A DNA stretch of 64,000 nucleotides from Kitasatospora phosalacinea (GTDB taxonomy: Bacteria > Actinomycetota > Actinomycetes > Streptomycetales > Streptomycetaceae): the NCBI RefSeq assembly GCF_000716545.1, contig NZ_JNWZ01000017.1, forward strand, positions 1 to 64,000. The letters run 5' to 3'. Below are positions 56,175 through 64,000 of this stretch, piece by piece. The position numbers were made by a program, and so were the translations under genes. The notes under the pieces are model-generated. The model had not been told where the DNA came from. It made no database searches and saw only the letters and a program-made list of their open reading frames with translations. Numbering within the stretch: the stretch's first letter is position 1; each line of letters begins with the position of its first letter.

Positions 56175-56793
56175 CACCGCCGCCCTGGTCGGCGACGTCC
56201 GGTCAGGAGCCCCGGCCTACCTGCCCCCCACCGACCCGGTCCTGATGAAGCTCATGGTCACCGGGCCGTTCGGGGTCGGCAAGACCACCTTCGTGCGCAC
56301 CCTGTCGGAGATCCCGACCCTGCACACCGAAGAGACCATGACCGCCGCCGGCGCCCCCGTCGACGACATCAGCCGCACCCCCGGCAAGACCGCCACCACC
56401 GTCGCCGTCGACTTCGGCCGGCTCACCCTCACCGGCGGCGAGTTCGTCCTCTACCTGTTCGGCACCCCCGGACAGCGCCGCTTCCTCCCGCTCTGGGAGG
56501 ACCTCGCCCGCGGCGCCCTCGGCGCGCTCGTCCTGGTCGACACCCGCCGGCTCGCCGACGCCTTCGACGCGATGGACCTGGTCGAGGAGGCCGGCCTGCC
56601 CTACACCGTCGCGGTCAACCGCTTCCCCGACACCCCGCCGATCGCCCTCGACGCCGTCCGCGCCGCGCTCGACCTCGACCCCGCCACCCCGCTGGTCGAG
56701 GTCGACGCCCGGGAGCGCGAGGGCTGCGTCGACGCCCTGATCGCGCTCACCGAACACGTCCTGGACCGCCTGCCCCAGGAGACCGCCCCGTGA
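56152..56793 (+). CDS. cvnD: Ras-like GTPase (CvnD)
   Basis: The 213-residue small GTPase has P-loop VTGPFGVGKTTF, the TATTVAVDFGR switch, LFGTPGQRRF (DxxG replaced by TPGQ, as in MglA) and the base-recognition strand VAVNRFPDT (NKxD altered to NRFP). It is the output switch of the conservon. GTG 56152 lies within cvnC. The stop overlaps the P450 start. Confidence 0.94.
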   Translation: MDFAPSSSTAALVGDVRSGAPAYLPPTDPVLMKLMVTGPFGVGKTTFVRTLSEIPTLHTEETMTAAGAPVDDISRTPGKTATTVAVDFGRLTLTGGEFVLYLFGTPGQRRFLPLWEDLARGALGALVLVDTRRLADAFDAMDLVEEAGLPYTVAVNRFPDTPPIALDAVRAALDLDPATPLVEVDAREREGCVDALIALTEHVLDRLPQETAP

Positions 56794-57968
56794 CCGCCCG
56801 CACCGCCCTCTACGGGCCCCGGTTCGCCGCCGACCCGCACGCCCACTACGCCCGGCTGCGCGACCGGGGGCCGCTGGCCCCCGTCGAACTCGCCCCCGGC
56901 GTCGACGCCTGGCTGGTCACCGACTACCACGTCGCCCTCGAAGTCCTCCGCGACACCGACACCTGGACCCGCGACCCGCGCCGCTGGCAGGCCACCCAGC
57001 CCGCCGACTCCCCGCTGCTGCCGCTGTTCGGCTGGCGCCCCACCGCGCTGTTCTCCGACGGCCCCGCCCACACCCGCTACCGCCAGGTCATCACCGACAG
57101 CGTCGGCATCCTCGAACCCCACCTGCTGCAGCGCGACACCACCGCCGTCGCCGAGCAGCTCATCGCCGAGTTCGCCGGCACCGGCAGGGCCGACCTGCTC
57201 GCCGAGTACGCCTACCGGCTGCCGCTGCTCATCCTCACCTCCTGGTACGGCGTCCCCGACCCGGACATCGACCGGATCAGCACCGCGATGAACCGCGCCT
57301 TCGAGACCTCCTCCGGCGCCGCCGCCGCGTACGCCGACCTGGTCGCCGTCATCACCGAACAGGTCGCCGAACGCCGCGCCGCGCCCCGGCACGACCTGAT
57401 CTCCGCCTTCCTCGGCCACCCCGCGCACCTCGCCGACGACGAGGTCGTCCGGCACATCACGCTCACCCTGATGGCCGGCCACGAACCCACCGCCAACCTG
57501 ATCGCCAACGCGCTGCTGCGGATGCTCTCCGACGACCGCTACGCCGGCTCGCTGCACAGCGGCGCGATGACCGCGCACGACGCGGTCAACGAGGTGCTCT
57601 GGAACGACCCCCCGCTGTCCAACTTCTCCCCGCACTACCCCCGGCACGAGATCGTCTTCCACGGCACCCCGCTCACCCCCGAGCAGCCGGTGCTGGTCTC
57701 CTACGCCTCCGCCAACGCCCAGGCCGCGCTCACCCCCGCCGAGAGCGAGACCCTCGGCGGCTCCTACGCCCACCTCGCCTGGGGCGCCGGACCGCACCGC
57801 TGCCCGGCCCGCCAGCCGGCCGTCCTGATGGCCGTCACCGCCGTCGAGTACCTGATCAGCCGCCTCACCGACCTCCGGCTGGCCGTCCCGGTCGCGGACG
57901 TCCTGTGGCGCCCGGGCCCGATCCACCGCGCCCTCGTCTCCCTGCCGGTCGAGTTCACGGCGGTGTAG
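56790..57968 (+). CDS. Conservon-linked cytochrome P450, CYP157-like
   Basis: The 392-residue protein has the heme ligand C338 in WGAGPHRCPAR. Two normally conserved sites are changed. The K-helix ExxR reads EVLW (E268 to W271), and the I-helix AGx(D/E)T reads AGHEPT (229-234), so Pro stands where the oxygen-activating Thr is usual. Loss of ExxR is a published feature of the CYP157 family, which is found in streptomycete conservons. No CYP154-type partner P450 follows, unlike some conservons. It overlaps cvnD by 4 nt and must be co-expressed. Substrate unknown; it may be a signalling rather than a catalytic hemoprotein. Confidence 0.9.
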   Translation: MTARTALYGPRFAADPHAHYARLRDRGPLAPVELAPGVDAWLVTDYHVALEVLRDTDTWTRDPRRWQATQPADSPLLPLFGWRPTALFSDGPAHTRYRQVITDSVGILEPHLLQRDTTAVAEQLIAEFAGTGRADLLAEYAYRLPLLILTSWYGVPDPDIDRISTAMNRAFETSSGAAAAYADLVAVITEQVAERRAAPRHDLISAFLGHPAHLADDEVVRHITLTLMAGHEPTANLIANALLRMLSDDRYAGSLHSGAMTAHDAVNEVLWNDPPLSNFSPHYPRHEIVFHGTPLTPEQPVLVSYASANAQAALTPAESETLGGSYAHLAWGAGPHRCPARQPAVLMAVTAVEYLISRLTDLRLAVPVADVLWRPGPIHRALVSLPVEFTAV

Positions 57969-58003
57969 GACCGGGGGGCGCGGTTCCCCGCGCCCCCCGG
58001 TCC
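57968..58003. terminator. Bidirectional hairpin between the P450 and AIM24 genes
   Basis: GGACCGGGGGGCGCGG (57968-57983) pairs perfectly with 57988-58003 (16 bp) around TTCC. It fills the 37-nt space between two convergent stop codons. Confidence 0.85.
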
Positions 58004-58005
58004 TA

Positions 58006-58998
58006 CTACAGCCCGAAGCGGCGGCCGAGGTCGCCCAGGTTGCCCAGGTTGCCCAGCCCCGGGGCGCCGCCGTGCTGCTGGTGCGGGACGCCCGCGCCCG
58101 GGACGCCGGCCTCGGCCGCGACGACGCCGACCGAGCGGTCGGCCATCAGCGTCTCGGAGGACTGCATCAGCACCTGTCCCGCCCCGATGAACTCGAACTG
58201 GTGCTCCTCGCCGCTCGCGCCGCCGATCCCGGTCAGGTGCCGGAGGCCGCCGATGACGCCGTGCAGGTAGCTGTGGTCGTAGTGGTGGCAGGGCGCGGGG
58301 CAGTCCGCCCAGCCGACCAGGGCCTGCGGGTCGACCCGGATCGGCGGCTCGACGAAGTGCACCGGCCCGTTGGACGCGGCGACGAACTTGCCGGTGCCGA
58401 TCAGGGTCAGGAAGCCCGGGATGATCGACTGCTTGAGCCGCAGCGTCGGTTCGAAGGCGAGCAGGTTGCCCGAGCGCACCGTCAGGTTGCCGTCCTCCAG
58501 GTCGTACGAGTTGAGGTCGTACGACCGGTCGGCGAGCAGCAGCTTGCCGCGTCCCTCGGCGACCACCCAGTCGGAGGCGTGCAGCGGGGAGTTGAAGTTC
58601 TGCTCCAGGACGCGGTCGAGGACACCGCGGCCGATCCCGGAGAAGCGCATCTCGCCGTAGTAGGCGATCATCTTGCCCTTCTGCAGGTAGTACGCGCCGT
58701 TCAGGTCGACCGAGAAGCAGTACGGGTTGACGTTGTCGTCGGCGGGCAGCGTGCCGGCGTCCCAGACCTGCGGGGCGTCGCCGCCGGGCGGCTGGAACAC
58801 CGGCGCGCCGAACTGCCCGGCGGGGGACGCCTGGTAGGGCGGCGGCGGGACGTGCATCCCGGCCTGGGTGGCCTGGTGGGACTGCTCGTACTGGTGCTGG
58901 GAGTACCCGGACGGGGGCCCCTGCGGCGGGTACGGCGGCTGCTGGCCGTACGGCTGCTGCCCGTAGGGCGACTGCGGGGGCTGCGGGGGGTAGGACAT
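58006..58998 (-). CDS. AIM24-family protein with Pro/Gln/Tyr-rich N-terminus
   Basis: Third gene of a three-gene set. The 330-residue protein starts with about 80 disordered residues rich in Pro, Gln, Gly and Tyr (repeats like PYGQQ). An AIM24 beta-barrel domain follows (AYYLQKGKMIAYYGEMRFSG, GKLLLADRSYDLNSYDLEDG, GNLLAFEPTLRLKQS, GEEHQFEFIGAGQVLMQSSE). The family is related to mitochondrial AIM24 and forms beta-prism folds. Its bacterial function is not known. Overlaps the gene before it by ATGA. Confidence 0.85.
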   Translation of the reverse strand: MSYPPQPPQSPYGQQPYGQQPPYPPQGPPSGYSQHQYEQSHQATQAGMHVPPPPYQASPAGQFGAPVFQPPGGDAPQVWDAGTLPADDNVNPYCFSVDLNGAYYLQKGKMIAYYGEMRFSGIGRGVLDRVLEQNFNSPLHASDWVVAEGRGKLLLADRSYDLNSYDLEDGNLTVRSGNLLAFEPTLRLKQSIIPGFLTLIGTGKFVAASNGPVHFVEPPIRVDPQALVGWADCPAPCHHYDHSYLHGVIGGLRHLTGIGGASGEEHQFEFIGAGQVLMQSSETLMADRSVGVVAAEAGVPGAGVPHQQHGGAPGLGNLGNLGDLGRRFGL

Positions 58999-59648
58999 CA
59001 GAGCTTCACCTCGCTGGCCTGGACGTACACGGCGCCCTGCCCGGACAGTTCGAGTTGGAACGCCTCGCCGGAGCCGCGGCCGACCATGTCGCGCCAGCCG
59101 AGGGCACTGGAGAGCTTGTTGGTGACCTCGCCCCGGTGGGCGACGTACGCCTGCGGGTCGACGTGGACGGGCTGGCCGGGGAAGATCGGCAGTTCGATCA
59201 CGCCGCCGTGGGCCAGCACGGCGACGGCGCCCTTGCCGGTGAGCTTGGTGGTGAACAGTCCCTGGCCGGTGACCTGGCCGCGGACCACGCCCATCAGGCC
59301 GCCCTGCTGGCCCATGAACATGGTGGACTGCTGGAGGCTGCCCTCGAAGGCGAGCAGCCGGTCGGCCTCCACGTAGAGGGTGTCGCCGACCAGGTCGATC
59401 ACGTGCACGTGGTGGCCGCCGTGGCCGAACATCACGGTGCCGTGGCCCTCGACGGTCATCAGCGGGGTGTCCTCGTTGGCGACCCGGCGGCCGATCATCG
59501 ACATCACGCCGCCCTGGCCGCCCATCAGGTTGGGCTGGAAGGTGACCTCGCCGGTGTAGCCGAGCATCGAGCCGCGCTGGGAGAGGATCCGCTGCCCGGG
59601 CACGATCTGCGCGGAGATCATCTTGTTGTTGATCCTGGTGAAGGCCAT
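58998..59648 (-). CDS. AIM24-family protein
   Basis: Second gene of the set, 216 residues, one AIM24 domain without extra parts: QRILSQRGSMLGYTGEVTFQP, TVMFGHGGHHVHVIDLVGDTLYVEADRLLAFE and GEAFQLELSGQGAVYVQAS. Overlaps both neighbours (ATGA), so the three proteins are made together and may form mixed oligomers. Confidence 0.86.
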   Translation of the reverse strand: MAFTRINNKMISAQIVPGQRILSQRGSMLGYTGEVTFQPNLMGGQGGVMSMIGRRVANEDTPLMTVEGHGTVMFGHGGHHVHVIDLVGDTLYVEADRLLAFEGSLQQSTMFMGQQGGLMGVVRGQVTGQGLFTTKLTGKGAVAVLAHGGVIELPIFPGQPVHVDPQAYVAHRGEVTNKLSSALGWRDMVGRGSGEAFQLELSGQGAVYVQASEVKL

Positions 59649-60286
59649 CAGACCTCGCCCCCCAGCGTCATCCGCTCGGAGGGCTGGACGTAGACCAGGC
59701 CCTCGCCGGTGAACTCGACCTGCATCGCCTCGCCGCCTCCCTCGCCGATCAGCGTGGACCAGCCCGCCCCGGACTTGAGCGCCCGGTGCAGGTTGCCGGT
59801 GTGCGCGACGTACGCGCCGGGGTCGACCCGCAGCGGCAGGCCCTGGGCGACCCGGAGGATCACCGCCGGGCCGTTGGAGGTGACCGCCGCCCAGCCCTGG
59901 CCCTCGACCTTGGTGGTGAACAGCCCGTTGCCGCTCGCCATGCCGTTCAGGCCGGTGAAGGAGGTGCCGGTGCGCAGCGTCGCCTCGGTGCAGAGCAGGT
60001 TGTCGGATTCGACGAACAGCGTCTCGCCGTTCAGCCGGACGAGGTTGATCTCGGTGGCCTTGTCGGCGAAGTAGCAGGTGCCCTGCCCCTTCACCTCCAT
60101 GACCTCCATGCGTTCGCCGGTGAGCCGGCGGGTGACCATGCCGCGCAGGCCGTCGCCGCCGCCGGAGAGCTTCTTGAAGCCCATCTGCCCGGTGTAGGCG
60201 ACCATCGAGCCGTTGCGTGCCTTGACGGTGTCCCCGGCGAGATCGACGGCGAGGACTCTGGACCCCTGGAGTCGGAACTGTGCCAC
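59648..60286 (-). CDS. AIM24-family protein, first of three
   Basis: First gene of the set, 212 residues: VKARNGSMVAYTGQMGFKK, GTCYFADKATEINLVRLNGETLFVESDNLLCTE and GGEAMQVEFTGEGLVYVQPSE. GTG 60286 is preceded by TAGATT and 7 nt, so the transcript is probably leaderless. All three are of similar size apart from the N-terminal tail of the third, and come from gene duplication. Confidence 0.86.
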   Translation of the reverse strand: MAQFRLQGSRVLAVDLAGDTVKARNGSMVAYTGQMGFKKLSGGGDGLRGMVTRRLTGERMEVMEVKGQGTCYFADKATEINLVRLNGETLFVESDNLLCTEATLRTGTSFTGLNGMASGNGLFTTKVEGQGWAAVTSNGPAVILRVAQGLPLRVDPGAYVAHTGNLHRALKSGAGWSTLIGEGGGEAMQVEFTGEGLVYVQPSERMTLGGEV

Positions 60287-60299
60287 GTCCGGGAATCTA
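60287..60299 (-). promoter_or_regulatory. AIM24 operon promoter -10, leaderless
   Basis: On the minus strand TAGATT (60299-60294) lies 7 nt before GTG 60286. Confidence 0.55.
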
Positions 60300-60301
60300 G
60301 C

Positions 60302-60330
60302 GGCCCCCTCCCCCGGGTGGGGAGGGGGCC
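60302..60330 (-). terminator. Hairpin after the DUF2127 gene
   Basis: GGCCCCCTCCCC and GGGGAGGGGGCC form a 12-bp perfect stem around a 5-nt loop. It lies 75 nt past the DUF2127 stop and touches the AIM24 promoter. Confidence 0.65.
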
Positions 60331-60404
60331 GGGGGTGCTGGTACCCGTTCGGTACGAAACCCGTACACCGGACATACCGTCATTGGGGCATAACGGACAA
60401 AACG

Positions 60405-61181
60405 TCAGACCGCCTGCGGCAGCGCCCCCGCGGAGGCCTCCACCTCCAGCAGCGAGGCCGAGTGCCGCTCGGCCTCGAACGCGGCGCGGCCGCCGCGCAG
60501 GCCGAACAGGCGCTTGGAGAGCATGATCCAGAGCACCGCGGCGATGTTCAGCAGCAGCGTGCAGATCTTCAGCGCGCTGACGTGCTCGGTGAGCTCGTAG
60601 CCCTCCAGCGGGAGGAAGGCGGCGGTGGCGACCACGGTCAGGTACTCGGCCCAGCGGTGGCCCCACCACAGGCCGAACGCCTCGACGATCTCGATCAGCG
60701 CGTAGACCACCAGCGCCGCCGCCACGTAGACCAGGGTGGAGTGCTTGTAGTCGAAGGTCTTGCGGACGGTGTCGACGATCGGCGAGTGCTCCAGGTCGAA
60801 GTGGAAGTGCTCGGTGACGGGCTTGAAGACGGTCAGGTTCTCGTCGAAGATCCGGCGCACCGCGTCCTGGCTGTTGGAGAACTTCCACACGCCCCAGGCG
60901 ATGACCACGATCAGCAGGCCGCGCAGGAACCGCTCGACGGCCAGGAAGCGCAGGATGAACAGGTCGCGCAGGGCCTTGCCGCGGGGCACCAGCGGCGCGT
61001 CCTGGGCCGGGCCGGAGCCGTGCGGCTCGCCGAGCGCGAAGTCGCCGCAGCGCAGGCAGCGCCAGACGGTGCCGACGGCGGTGGCGGCGTGCAGCCGTTC
61101 GCGCAGGCCGGGCTCGTCGGGCGCGTAGGTGATGTGGCCGCGTTTGGCGCAGGTGTGGCGGTCCCAGTCCCTCTTCAGCAT
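60405..61181 (-). CDS. DUF2127 membrane protein with N-terminal cysteine motif
   Basis: The 258-residue protein starts with a soluble part carrying HTCAKRGH and WRCLRCGDFALGE, a possible metal site. Four membrane helices follow (for example FLRGLLIVVIAWGVWKF, TLVYVAAALVVYALIEIVEAFGLWW and ALKICTLLLNIAAVLWIML). The membrane part matches DUF2127. Function unknown. ATG 61181 follows GGGGAG. Divergent to the DUF3817 gene. Confidence 0.8.
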   Translation of the reverse strand: MLKRDWDRHTCAKRGHITYAPDEPGLRERLHAATAVGTVWRCLRCGDFALGEPHGSGPAQDAPLVPRGKALRDLFILRFLAVERFLRGLLIVVIAWGVWKFSNSQDAVRRIFDENLTVFKPVTEHFHFDLEHSPIVDTVRKTFDYKHSTLVYVAAALVVYALIEIVEAFGLWWGHRWAEYLTVVATAAFLPLEGYELTEHVSALKICTLLLNIAAVLWIMLSKRLFGLRGGRAAFEAERHSASLLEVEASAGALPQAV

Positions 61182-61347
61182 GGTGCGCTCCCCCCGTGGG
61201 TCCGCGCGGTCCGACCGTCGGAGCGCGCGCAGCACAGCAGGATAGGGGGTCCCCGGTCGGCGGCGGCGTCGGGTCGGTGATAATGGGCACGGCTTGTGCA
61301 TCCGTTCACAAGCCCAGCCGTCCGCCGTGCCCCCGTGAGGAATCCCC

Positions 61348-61674
61348 GTGAAGAGCGTCGCCGCCGTCCACCGCCTGCGCCTGGTCTCCGGCCCCGAGGG
61401 GCTGTCCTTCATCCTGCTGCTGGTCTGCTCGGTGCTCAAGCGCACCACCAGCTTCAACGGCGTGCCGGTGATGGGCACGGTGCACGGCGTGCTGTTCATC
61501 CTCTACCTGGTGTTCCTGGTGCAGGCGTACCAGGCCCGCCGCTGGGAGCCGAAGCGCGGCCTCGTGCTGTTCGTGCTGTCGGTGCTGCCCACCGGCGGCT
61601 TCTTCGCCGAGCGGATGCTCGCCAAGGAGGAGCGCGGCGAGCTGGACGCCCCCGCGCCGGCGGCCACCGCCTGA
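61348..61674 (+). CDS. DUF3817 membrane protein
   Basis: The 108-residue protein has three membrane helices (GLSFILLLVCSVLKR, MGTVHGVLFILYLVFLVQAYQ and GLVLFVLSVLPTGGFFAERML) and the DUF3817 pattern with conserved E in SGPEGLSF and H in TVHG. Function unknown; in other actinomycetes a homologue sits near the same region. GTG 61348 follows GAGGAA. A GATAAT (61279-61284) upstream is a likely -10. Confidence 0.85.
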   Translation: MKSVAAVHRLRLVSGPEGLSFILLLVCSVLKRTTSFNGVPVMGTVHGVLFILYLVFLVQAYQARRWEPKRGLVLFVLSVLPTGGFFAERMLAKEERGELDAPAPAATA

Positions 61675-61693
61675 CCCGCCCGGAACGTGGTGC

Positions 61694-61732
61694 GCGGCGG
61701 CCGGGCCTCCTCGTGGGAGGCCCGGCCGCCGC
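61694..61732. terminator. Bidirectional hairpin between DUF3817 and M4 protease genes
   Basis: GCGGCGGCCGGGCCTCC (61694-61710) pairs perfectly with 61716-61732 (17 bp) around a 5-nt loop. Confidence 0.85.
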
Positions 61733-61757
61733 GGGCTTTCCGGCTACCGGGTGGGCG

Positions 61758-63191
61758 TCAGTTGACGTTCACCCCGGTCCACGCCGCCGCGACCGCGTTG
61801 TACTCGGCCGAACCGGAGCCGTACAGGTCCTTCGCCGCGTTCAGGGTCGCCGTGCGGGCGCCCTTGTAGTTGGTGGAGGAGGTCATGTAGACGGTCAGCG
61901 CCCGGTACCAGATCTGGGCGGCCTTGGCCCGGCCGACGCCGGTGACCGCCGCGCCGTTGTAGGTGGGCGAGTTGTAGCTGACGCCGTTGACGGTCTTGGC
62001 GCCGCTGCCCTCGGCCAGCAGGTAGAAGAAGTGGTTGGCGACGCCCGAGGAGTAGTGGACGTCCTTGTTGCCGACGGTGGAGGACCAGTAGTCGGCGGAC
62101 GCGCCGTCCTTGGAGGGCTTGTCCATGTAGCGCAGCGGCGTGCCGTTGCCGTTGATGTTGATCAGCTCGCCGATCAGGTAGTCCGGGTTGTCCTTCGGCA
62201 GGTTGGCGTAGAACTCGACCAGGGTGCCGAAGATGTCGCTGGTGGCCTCGTTGAGGCCGCCGGACTCGCCGGAGTAGTTCAGGCCCGCCGTGTTGGACGT
62301 GACGCCGTGGCTCATCTCGTGGCCGGAGACGTCGAGTTCGGTCAGCGGGTGGGTGTTGGAGGCGCCGTCGCCGTAGGTCATGCAGAAGCAGCTGTCGTCC
62401 CAGAACGCGTTGACGTAGTTGCTGCCCGTGGTGGTGTACTGGCCGCCGCGGGTGGCGTCCTTCAACTGGTACGCCGAGCCGGTGTAGTTGGTGGTCAGCG
62501 AGACGCTGCCGACGAAGACGCCGTTGCCGGAGCCGGTCGCGTTGGAGGTCTGGATCTCCTCGTGGCTGGAGAGCACCGCGCCGCTGTCGGCGTCGGTGAC
62601 CAGCAGCTGGCGGCTCGGGGTGCCGTCGGCCCGGACGCCCTCCACGGTGGTGCGGTAGGCCAGCCGCGGGGCGCCGTCGGCGGCCCAGATCACCAGCTGG
62701 GCGTCGCCGCTCGCGCCGGAGACCGAGGTGAGGGCGGCCTCGTCGGCGTCCTTGCTGATGCCGACGGTGGCCTGCACCGCGCCGGTCGCCTTCGAGGCGG
62801 CCTGGCCGGCCGACAGCTTCGGGCTCAGCGAGGCGGGGGCCAGGCTGCCGGACGCGGCCTTGTCGCTGGACTTGACCTTGCCGTTGGCGGCCTGGTGCAC
62901 GACCAGGTCGCCGCCGAGCACCGGCAGGCCGCCGTAGGTGCGCTCGTAGCGGAAGTGGCGGGTGCCGTCGGCGTCGACGACGGCGTCCTTGACGACCAGC
63001 TTCTCCTGGGCGCCCAGGCCCAGGGCCTTGGCGGCGGCGGGCGCCTGGGCGGCGGCCAGGGCGAGCTGGTCGGCCCGGCCGAGGGCGGTCGGGTTGGGGG
63101 CGGCGTACGCCAGGCCGGCGCTCACCTGGATCGCACCGGCCAGCAGGGCCGAGGCAGAGAGAACGGCTCCGACAGCGAGCTTTCGCTTCAC
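61758..63191 (-). CDS. Secreted M4-family neutral zinc metalloprotease
   Basis: Thermolysin-like protease. The 477-residue precursor has a signal peptide (KRKLAVGAVLSASALLAGAI, cleaved after an Ala-rich site), an FTP/PepSY-type propeptide (about 35-200) and the mature enzyme. HEMSH (291-295) gives two zinc His and the catalytic Glu. ESGGLNEATSD supplies the third zinc ligand (Glu), and VHYSSGVANHFFYLLAEG the substrate-binding His. SCFCMTY, with two close Cys, is unusual. GTG 63191 is preceded by GGAAGGAA. Role: extracellular protein digestion. The 462-nt gap upstream must hold its promoter. Confidence 0.95.
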   Translation of the reverse strand: MKRKLAVGAVLSASALLAGAIQVSAGLAYAAPNPTALGRADQLALAAAQAPAAAKALGLGAQEKLVVKDAVVDADGTRHFRYERTYGGLPVLGGDLVVHQAANGKVKSSDKAASGSLAPASLSPKLSAGQAASKATGAVQATVGISKDADEAALTSVSGASGDAQLVIWAADGAPRLAYRTTVEGVRADGTPSRQLLVTDADSGAVLSSHEEIQTSNATGSGNGVFVGSVSLTTNYTGSAYQLKDATRGGQYTTTGSNYVNAFWDDSCFCMTYGDGASNTHPLTELDVSGHEMSHGVTSNTAGLNYSGESGGLNEATSDIFGTLVEFYANLPKDNPDYLIGELININGNGTPLRYMDKPSKDGASADYWSSTVGNKDVHYSSGVANHFFYLLAEGSGAKTVNGVSYNSPTYNGAAVTGVGRAKAAQIWYRALTVYMTSSTNYKGARTATLNAAKDLYGSGSAEYNAVAAAWTGVNVN

Positions 63192-63653
63192 GTACGGGTT
63201 CCTTCCGGATCAACCGCGTGTGTGCGGTCGCACCTCGCTCCGGGGCACCGGGGTCAGTGCCTGCTGGGGCGGAACGGGTGCTGACGTGCAGCTCCGTGCG
63301 GTCAGGCGACAGCAGCCGGTGGGGTGGGGCCGGCGGTGTCGAACGGGGCTGGCCAGAAGCATGACGAGGACACGACGACCGGGAAAAGCGGTTCGGCAAC
63401 TATTGGCAAACTCTCGCCAGCGGTGCGGTAACGGGAGGCCCGGGAAATCGGAGGTTTCGCTGCGAACCATGCCGTGCGGGCTGCGCGGAGGCCCAACTCC
63501 GGTGCAATCACTGAATATTGCCGGAATATGCACGGTAAAGAGCCGCCGCCGGGCCGTTCTCGTCTGTTTGGCGTGATCCCGCCAAGTGGGGTGGCTTGTC
63601 CACCATCGTGGACACCTGCTACCCCCGCCCGCCCCCGCGGGTACGGTGGGGGC
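63192..63653. other. 462-nt divergent intergenic region
   Basis: I see no gene. AT-rich patches near 63400-63420 and 63510-63540 (GAATATT-N4-GAATATG) could be the M4 protease promoter on the minus strand. TTGGCG-N6-CGCCAA (63568-63585) is an inverted repeat that a regulator such as the adjacent MarR protein could bind. Confidence 0.4.
63642..63653 (+). promoter_or_regulatory. Promoter -10 of the last marR gene, leaderless
   Basis: TACGGT (63642-63647) lies 6 nt before GTG 63654 with no ribosome-binding site. Confidence 0.5.
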
Positions 63654-64000
63654 GTGCCCAAGCCCCTCGCCCTCGACTTCGACCCGATCGCCCGCGCCGA
63701 CGAGCTCTGGACCCGCCGCTGGGGCAAGGTGCCGTCCATGGTGGCGATCACCTCGGTGATGCGCGCCCACCAGATCCTGCTGTCCCGGGTCGACGCGGTG
63801 GTCAAGCCCTACGGCCTCACCTTCGCCCGCTACGAGGCCCTGGTGCTGCTCACCTTCAGCCGCTCCGGCGAACTCCCGCTCTCCAAGATCGGCGAGCGCC
63901 TGATGGTCCACCCCACCAGCGTCACCAACACCGTCGACCGCCTGGAACGGGCCGGCCTGGTCACCCGCCGCCCCAACCCGCTGGACGGCCGCGGCGTCCT
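63654..64000 (+). CDS. MarR-family regulator, 3' end outside window
   Basis: About 115 codons are present. The protein begins VPKPLALDFDPIARADELW and continues with SMVAITSVMRAHQILLSRVDA (dimer helix), YEALVLLTFSRSGELPLSKIGERLMVHPTSVTNTVDRLERAGLV (winged helix with recognition helix) and the start of the wing (RRPNPLDGRG). The start is set by the -10 box 6 nt upstream. The target may be the divergent region. Confidence 0.88.
   Translation, partial: MPKPLALDFDPIARADELWTRRWGKVPSMVAITSVMRAHQILLSRVDAVVKPYGLTFARYEALVLLTFSRSGELPLSKIGERLMVHPTSVTNTVDRLERAGLVTRRPNPLDGRGV

Overview
The window is 64 kb of very GC-rich DNA (mostly above 70% G+C, third codon positions almost all G or C, many GTG starts) from the chromosome of an actinomycete of the family Streptomycetaceae (Streptomyces or Kitasatospora; the sequence alone does not decide). 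The polar-growth genes scy and filP, a conservon (cvnABCD plus a P450), nucS, a PduO-type adenosyltransferase and the gene order argS-lysA-hom-thrC-thrB-rho-rpmE-prfA-prmC-atp all point there. From memory, the order resembles the SCO5353 to SCO5413 part of the S. coelicolor chromosome. This looks like conserved core chromosome: I see no insertion sequence, prophage, integron or CRISPR array.

Layout. 1-2331: end of a secreted trypsin-like protease, two small unknown genes, tRNA-Arg(CCG) and a single-domain response regulator. 2449-9337: arginyl-tRNA synthetase and the aspartate-family genes lysA, hom, thrC and thrB. 9338-20234: a long rho leader and rho, an LCP cell-wall ligase, then translation genes (rpmE, prfA, prmC, tsaC) with a small phosphatase, a divergent SHMT-like protein and a WecA-type lipid-carrier glycosyltransferase. 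20300-28533: the F1Fo ATP synthase operon atpIBEFHAGDC, with a strong hairpin between atpD and atpC. 28611-35542: DUF2550 protein, cobalamin adenosyltransferase, a two-component system, a STAS protein and a membrane-anchored STAND-like NTPase. 35562-39019: AbiEii-like nucleotidyltransferase, a frameshifted partner gene, nucS and an SCO5389-family gene. 39152-43631: luciferase-like oxidoreductase, small zinc-ribbon protein, ABC transporter and an alpha/beta hydrolase. 43735-49014: filP and scy. 49353-52266: methylmalonyl-CoA epimerase, acetyl-CoA acetyltransferase and a MeaB GTPase. 52277-57968: a divergent marR/metallo-beta-lactamase pair and the conservon with its P450. 58006-60286: three coupled AIM24-family genes. 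60405-64000: DUF2127 and DUF3817 membrane proteins, a secreted M4 metalloprotease and the start of another marR gene.

The genes form several working groups: ATP synthesis, aspartate-family amino acids, translation and termination, tip growth (Scy/FilP), methylmalonyl-CoA and cobalamin support (epimerase, MeaB, adenosyltransferase), and signalling. Perfect hairpins separate most convergent pairs. At least nine genes show a -10 hexamer only 6-7 nt before the start codon, which predicts leaderless mRNAs. The more unusual points are an SHMT-like protein lacking the PLP-binding aspartate, a CYP157-like P450 without the ExxR motif, the frameshifted gene behind nucS, the split between atpD and atpC, and tandem repeats over the prmC stop codon.
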